Shown here piece by piece: positions 58,394 through 64,000 of a DNA stretch of 64,000 bases. Made by a program: the position numbers and the translations under genes. Each line of letters starts with the position of its first letter. Position 1 is the stretch's first letter. Source of the DNA: Verticillium longisporum (taxonomy: Eukaryota > Ascomycota > Sordariomycetes > Glomerellales > Plectosphaerellaceae); the NCBI GenBank assembly GCA_019188255.1, contig JAETXT010000004.1, forward strand, positions 3,286,001-3,350,000, written 5' to 3'. The notes beneath the pieces are model-generated. The model did not search any database and had not been told where the DNA came from. It was given only the letters and a program-made list of their open reading frames with translations.

Positions 58394-61300
58394 ATGCGTC
58401 TGCCAAGCCTTCTTCTTGCCTTGCCCCTAGCAGCGGCGACAATTCAGGAGATCATCCAGGCCCGGGATGATGAGAATGCTGGAGGTGCCCCGTCCCCGGT
58501 GATCAAAAAGTTCATTGTTGAGGCAGAACCGGTGAGCTCTGGAACTTATCCATCTGGCTATGACGCCCCCAGCTGATTTCTCCATGATAGGGTATCTCCT
58601 TGGCCGACCTGTCGCGGAAAATTGAGGCGAACGGTATCAAGGTCTTGAAAACCTTTGACTCAGATGTCTTTGCTGGGCTCAGTATCGAGACCGAACACGA
58701 CAATGTGGACTCTCTGCAGGAGGTCACCGAAGTAGCACGGGCTTGGCCTGTCAACAGGTTCAAACTAGCAGCTGTCAATTTATCTACCTTTAGCCACGAT
58801 GCCATGGCCGGGAATTGGTCTGTTCACCAGGCCACCGGAGTAGACAAGCTACATGAGGCGGGGTTATTTGGCAAAGGGGTCAAGATTGGTGTCATCGACT
58901 CGGGAATCGATTACAATCATACAGCAGTGAGTGCTTCGATGAACTGCTTGACTTCTCTCGTTTGTTTATTCGCAGCTAAATGGCCCTTATCAGCTCGGTG
59001 GAGGAATTGGGCCCGGCTTCAAGGTCATCGGTGGTTACGACTTGGTTGGCCAGAGTAAGCTCATTGAGCGGCTTAGATCCCGCCGTGCCTGTTACGCTGA
59101 CCGTCCAACGCAGATTACAATGGCAAGAATGCGAAGGTGCCTGATGATGACCCAATGGACACAATCGGTCACGGTACTCATGTTGCTGGCATAATTGCTG
59201 CCAAAAGCGAACAGTAAGTCGCCCGGATAGCCCCGACCATGGGTTTATGCATGCATGGGCTAATCGGTTTCAGTAACGTCGGTGTTGCGCCAGAGGCGAC
59301 GCTGCTGGCATTCAAAGTTTTCGGAGCTGTGAGACGCCATCGCTCATGAAAAGCTGAGGAAGGGTCAATATGCTGATTCTGACGTCTAGGTGGACGGACT
59401 GATGAGGACTCATTGGTTGATGCAACACTCATGGCGTATGAGGCTGGTGTGCGTGACTCCGAGTGTTGATCTGCCTCCTCAACCGTTTTCCATGGCACTA
59501 ATCTCGGCTTCAGGTCGACATCATTACAGCAAGTGTGGCCCGTGCAGCGGGCTTTTCTGACGGTCCATGGGCCTCAATCTGCTCGAGAATTGTTGACAAG
59601 GGCGTTGTCGTTACCGTTGCGGCCGGAAACGACGGAGAAAACGGACCTTTTTATGCAAGCAGCGGCAGCTCTGGAAACAACGTATTGGCTATCGCTTCAG
59701 TCGAAACAGGTATTGTTCCTGCACGCCCGTGGAAAGCAAAGTTCTCACTTGACGGAAAGTCCGACAATGTGCAGCTGGGCTATATCCCATCTGTCAACCG
59801 TCCTTTGTGGAACATTACCGGTCTGCCAATCGTCGCCATCACTCTCAATGCATCAGTAGCAGATGACGCCTGCAAGCTTCCAGCCGATACACGAGACCTG
59901 TCGGGTGCCGTTGTTCTCATTCGGAAAGGCACTTGCAATCTGTACGACAAACAAGACAATCTGGAAAGGTTTGGTGCTCGGTGGATCCTCCTCTACAACA
60001 ACGACGACCGACCGTTCTCGACAGTCATGACATCTACCCGCAAGTCTCAGATGGTCATGATCGACGCAAAGACCGGTGCTACTATCATCGACGCCATCAA
60101 GGCTGGGGCTAATGTTACAGTCGACTTCACTGTCCCTAAAGATGACTCTTGGCGTGTAGGCTTTAATGATGTTGCCAGAGGTATCCCTTCCTACACCACG
60201 AGCTGGGGTGCCACAAACGAACTACAAATTAAGCCGGATGTTGCCGGTCCCGGCGGCAAGATTTGGAGCACTGCGCCCGGTCACAAGTTTGCACAAATGA
60301 GTGGAACCTCAATGGCGACGCCTTACATCGCTGGAGTGGCTGCGCTGTACATCAGCAAGTTTGGGGGCCGTTCTGTTCATGGATCTGGATTCGCCAAGCA
60401 ACTCGGAGACCGCATCATTGCCAGCGGTACTTCTGTTCCCTGGCAGATTTTCGAAGCGGTCGGCTTGCCCAAAGACTTTGGCTTCCTGGCTCCTGTTGCT
60501 CAGGTTGGGTCCGGCTTTATCAACGCCACGAAGGTCTTGGAATATCAGACAACTCTGTCATTCGAAAGGTTCAACCTCAACGACACCAACAACTTTGAGC
60601 GATACCACAAGGTGGACATCACGAACAAAGGTGACAAGGACGTCACCTACACATTCCGACTTGAGCCGGCCGGTGGCTTTAATGCCCAAGGACGTACTCC
60701 TGGGCTCCTTGGCGATATCCTCGACACGCGCCCGAGTAGCGTGGTTCCGCGTGTGACCTTTCCAAGTGGAACCTTCCGCGTGCGGGCGCGGGCGAGACGA
60801 AGACGGCCCAGTGAGCATTGTCTTTCATCTTCCGAGAAATACGCAGTGAATTCTAATCAAAGGATCAGGTTCAACTTCATGTACCCCGACGTCGCAGATC
60901 CGTCGCTGTTGCCAGTTTACAGTGGCAAAGTCATCATCGAGGGAAGCAATGGCGAGAATCTCGGAATACCATATCTCGGTAAGAGGTTTCAACCTTCAGC
61001 CTGGTCATTTCTAATGCTATCAGGTGCGGCTTTCGACCTCAAAAAGAGCCTCAGGCGTAACCTGTTCCCCGCATCGTACCCGTACACTCGCAGTGGCCCG
61101 AAGGGGGAGGGCATTGATAAATACCACAGGCGAGTCGTTTGCGAGGCGGTTTTCTGGTTGTTTGTTCCTGACAGAATGTAGCTTCGCCTTCAACACAAGC
61201 AGGGCAGCTCAGGACTTCCCGAAAGTCTATGCCCGGTTCCGATGGGGAGTGAAGGAGCTTCGCTGGGACGTACGTCATACTGAGTGAAGCCGCAGAGGCC

Positions 61301-61746
61301 ACGCTGACAACAATTGCTAGATCTATGAGACAAACTACCAGGAAAAGAACTGGAAGTATCCTCCTGTCGTGGGCCAGAACGGCTACATCGGCTCTGCCAC
61401 ATTCTCTCCCTATGCTTCTTCCTTTAGCAATTTCGACCCCGCCACGATGGACAAGAACCGTGTCCTGCCTTTCCCCGTAGGCGACATTGAACGCACCACG
61501 TCCTGGGATGAAGCCACGGAACGATTCTGGTGGCTAGGCAAACTGGCCAACGGCACAGACATTGCGCCTGGCAACTATACGTAAGCAAGCTTCCTGGGTC
61601 ACGAGTTCCCTTCTTTTCTCGTGCTGACAATGCCGATCTTGCGTAGAATGAGGTTCGCAGCTCGTCTTCCGTTCAGCAACCCTGATCATTCCGACAACTG
61701 GCAAATCTGGGACACGCCCAAGATCCAGGTTCGACCTCTGCAGTGA
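58394..61746 (+). CDS. Secreted subtilisin-like serine protease (S8) with PA and Fn3-like domains; two apparent single-base losses
   Basis: Twelve exons: 58394-58531, 58591-58926, 58976-59054, 59114-59213, 59274-59328, 59390-59448, 59514-60810, 60869-60978, 61024-61129, 61182-61269, 61321-61580 and 61647-61746. Frame is kept except at two places: the exon 5/6 junction (a G lost at the 59328 donor) and near 60789 (a C lost in RVRA-GETKTAQ). Corrected length is about 909 residues. The signal peptide is MRLPSLLLALPLAAA, followed by an I9-type propeptide (about 38-105). The triad is Asp149 (GVIDSGIDYNH), His204 (GHGTHVAG) and Ser522 (SGTSMATP). A PA domain interrupts the catalytic domain at about 310-450. 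The C-terminal part (FNFMYP to IQVRPLQ) is Fn3-like. One intron (61130-61181) uses a GC donor. It degrades extracellular protein. Confidence 0.85.
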
Positions 61747-62234
61747 GAGGCTCAGTAGTGGCACTCACGATGCAGGGTGTAGATTAGTTAGTCAAGAACG
61801 ATGGCACACCTCATAGGAGTAACTAAACCCGAAAGACTGCCCTTGGCTCAGGAGGATCAAACTCTAATTTGTGTCGCCCTTGTCGGCTCCGCTGATTCAT
61901 GACTCTGGCATGCTTTGTCACAGCCTTGGGGAAGCACGTCAGCCGCAAAAAAAAAAATCACTAGACTCGTTTGCCGTGCCTGGCATCCGAGCCTCCCATA
62001 TAGATTAGTAGCCGAACCCCTCGCACGTGGAATGTGACCTCTTCCCCACACACCTGTGAGTGTGTGACCCGTCGCCGTGGCGCTGTAAAGACGCCCTGCC
62101 CCGCATTTACCGAACCCGAGCCGCTGAACTGCCCGTGGGGCCCCGGACCCCAAGTTTTCCTCTCTATAATAACGTGTGCTTGTTCACCCAATACGACACT
62201 GAGCTTTTCCAATGCAGACAAGCTTCGACTCAAC
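61747..62234. other. Intergenic region between subtilase and ALDH genes
   Basis: About 490 bp. A 98-codon and a 143-codon minus-strand frame overlap the ALDH start region without domains. CACACACCTGTGAGTGTGTG near 62046 is a short imperfect palindrome. Confidence 0.4.
62164..62169 (+). promoter_or_regulatory. Possible TATA element of the ALDH gene
   Basis: CTATAATAAC about 70 bp upstream of the ATG at 62235. Confidence 0.35.
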
Positions 62235-63844
62235 ATGGCCGACTCCCAGTTCACGTTCAGCAACCTTATCAACGGGGAGTTGAGGCCCGGTGCCTCGGTC
62301 ACCCAGGGCATCAACCCTTCTGACAGAAAGCCGTTGTGGGATGTTCCCCTGGCTTCCCGACAGGATCTCGAAGACGCAGTCGCTGCGGCCAAGGATGCTT
62401 TCCCGGCCTGGAAGAAGACCGCTGGGGGGAGAGGATTCGCATCGTTAGCGCGATACGCGACGTTCTGCTTGAGAATTCAGAGCAGATGGCGACTCTGCTG
62501 ACCAAAGAGGTCGGCAAGCCGGTATGGGCGGTCTTGGAACTGGAGGGTGGGAGACTTGACTGATCGCTTCTCAGATCGAATTCGCGAGAATTGAGGTTGA
62601 CCACTCCAGCAACTTCCTTCAATTCAATGGTACGCTCCCGGGTTTTATCGGAAAGGCGAAATGGCTAACATTCAACAGCGGGATTGCTCGAGCCGGAGGA
62701 GAAGGTCACGCTGGACGACGAAACTCTCCGTCTCAGTGTCAGACAGCAGCCAGTTGGCGTTGTCGTGGCCATCTGCCCCTGGAACTTTCCTCTGGTCTTG
62801 GCGGTGGCCAAAATCGCCGCGGCCTTGATCACCGGCAATTGCATCATTCTGAAGCCCTCACCATTCACACCTTACTCAGTCCTCAAGTTCGCAGAGTTGA
62901 CAAACCACCTCCTGCCGAAGGGTGTGCTCCAGGTGCTGCATGGCGACGCGAACCTCGGTCCGTGGATGTGCTCCCACCCCGGCGTCGACAAGATCACCTT
63001 CACTGGATCCACAGCGACAGGCAAGAAGATCATGGTGAACGCCGCCGAGACGCTCAAGACCATCACTCTGGAGCTCGGCGGAAACAGCGCGAGCATCGTC
63101 TGCGGCGACATCAACCCCAAGATCGTGGCGCCACAGGTCGCGATGGGAGCATTCTTCAACTCGGGCCAATACTGCCTTGCGAGCAAGCGGATCTACGTCC
63201 ACGAGAGCATCTACGATGAGTTCCTTGCCGAGATTGTCAGCACGGTGAAGGGCTGGAAGGTCGGCCCCACGTCTGATCTCGAAGAAGGCATCTTGCTGGG
63301 CCCCGTGCAGAACGAGATGCAGTACAGCATCGTGCACTCCTTCTTCAGTGAGGCTGTCGACAACGGCTTCAAGTTTGCGCTTGGAGGACCCATCCCCAAA
63401 GCTGAGGATGTCAAGAACTTTATTGTGCCGCCTGCCATCATCGACAACCCTCCGGACGAATCCCTGGTCGTGAAAGGCGAAGCTTTCGGTTAGTCCTGCT
63501 ATCTCTTCATCTTTCCTTGTCCCAAACTCATTGGCTAATTTTACAAAGGCCCCATTCTCCCGATACTGAAGTGGTCTACTGAAGACGAGGTGCTCAAGCG
63601 CGTGAACGACACGCAAACGGGCTTGGGCGGTACTGTCTGGTCGTCTAACCTCGTGCGAGCGCGAGCCATCGCCGAGAGGGTCGAATCAGGCACCATTTGG
63701 ATCAACAGCTTTGAGAAGCCGCTGCCGCATGCTCACCTCCACGGTTACAAGGAGAGCGGCGTTGGCGGCGAATGGGGAGCGGAGGGTCTGGGATCGTACC
63801 TCAAGCCACAGGTCATCCACTCGTACAAGGCTTCGCCGTTGTAG
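62235..63844 (+). CDS. NAD(P)-dependent aldehyde dehydrogenase, one apparent frameshift
   Basis: Four exons: 62235-62521, 62575-62629, 62679-63488 and 63549-63844; introns are GT-AG of 49-60 bp. Exon 1 needs one added base near 62423 (after AFPAWKKTA, before WGERIRIVSAIRD). With it, the product is 482 residues, the normal ALDH length. Landmarks are VVVAICPWNFPL (cofactor), ITFTGSTATGKKIM, general base Glu246 (ITLELGG), nucleophile Cys280 (FNSGQYCLASKRIYVHE) and GEAFGPILPILKW. The ending GESGVGGEWG-like segment (KESGVGGEWGAEGL) and HSYK fit fungal ALDHs of the aldehyde/semialdehyde type. There is no targeting signal, so it is probably cytosolic. The substrate is unknown. Confidence 0.85.
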
Positions 63845-64000
63845 ATTATTGCATGTTCCAAATTCCAAATATCAACGCATAAAGTACCGCCATCAGGCAT
63901 CGCGATATTCATGCGTCAACCTCGGGCTCGGTAGTTACACTAGGCATAATCGCCAACATCCCGGCTAAGAAGCCGAAAACATAAGCCACGTTGTGACGTT

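Overview
The window comes from the nuclear genome of a filamentous ascomycete (Pezizomycotina), most likely a Sordariomycete. The signs are short GT-AG introns of 45-114 bp, secreted enzymes acting on plant cell walls (two GH28 pectinases, one AA9 monooxygenase), a Dal5-type MFS permease, an Mtr/AAAP-type amino acid permease, TACCTAGGTA-type intergenic repeats, and AT-rich blocks that are almost free of CA/TG dinucleotides, which is the mark of repeat-induced point mutation (RIP). Lineage is inferred from gene types only; no species is claimed.

Layout. Positions 931-14367 are one large RIP-mutated LTR retrotransposon unit with 207-bp LTRs and a 5-bp target duplication. It contains other repeat material, including an opposite-strand pol relic. 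A 756-bp hAT-like MITE with a 19-bp minisatellite follows (14856-15611). The first gene island (15.6-39.7 kb) carries an MFS permease, a NADAR protein, an amino acid permease, a large unrecognised b561-like membrane protein, an AA9 LPMO, a LaeA-like methyltransferase, a GNAT acetyltransferase with an in-frame stop, a MuiA/DUF4139 protein, two tandem intron-containing tRNA-Asn genes and one unrecognised gene. A second AT-rich block (39.7-41.7 kb) holds a long-arm inverted-repeat element. The second gene island (42.2-53.6 kb) carries a secreted histidine acid phosphatase, a dynamin-family GTPase, a divergent pair of GH28 genes and an extended SDR. A third AT-rich block (53.66-56.76 kb) is a decayed TIR element with a tRNA-like relic. 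The last stretch encodes a secreted subtilase and an aldehyde dehydrogenase.

Gene function. The set suits a plant-associated saprotroph or pathogen: pectin (two GH28), cellulose (AA9), protein (subtilase) and phosphate-ester (histidine phosphatase) degradation outside the cell, with uptake of amino acids and small organic acids/ureides by two permeases. The two GH28 genes share a 1.77-kb divergent promoter region and are the only pair that looks functionally linked.

Quality warning. Four genes (b561-like, dynamin, subtilase, ALDH) need seven single-base corrections in total to read through, nearly all at short homopolymer runs, and the GNAT gene has a TGG-to-TGA-like stop. The homopolymer pattern suggests assembly indels rather than real decay, but this cannot be settled from the sequence alone. 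I found no clearly new multi-gene system. The most novel single protein is the b561-like glycine-rich protein at 25.0-27.8 kb.
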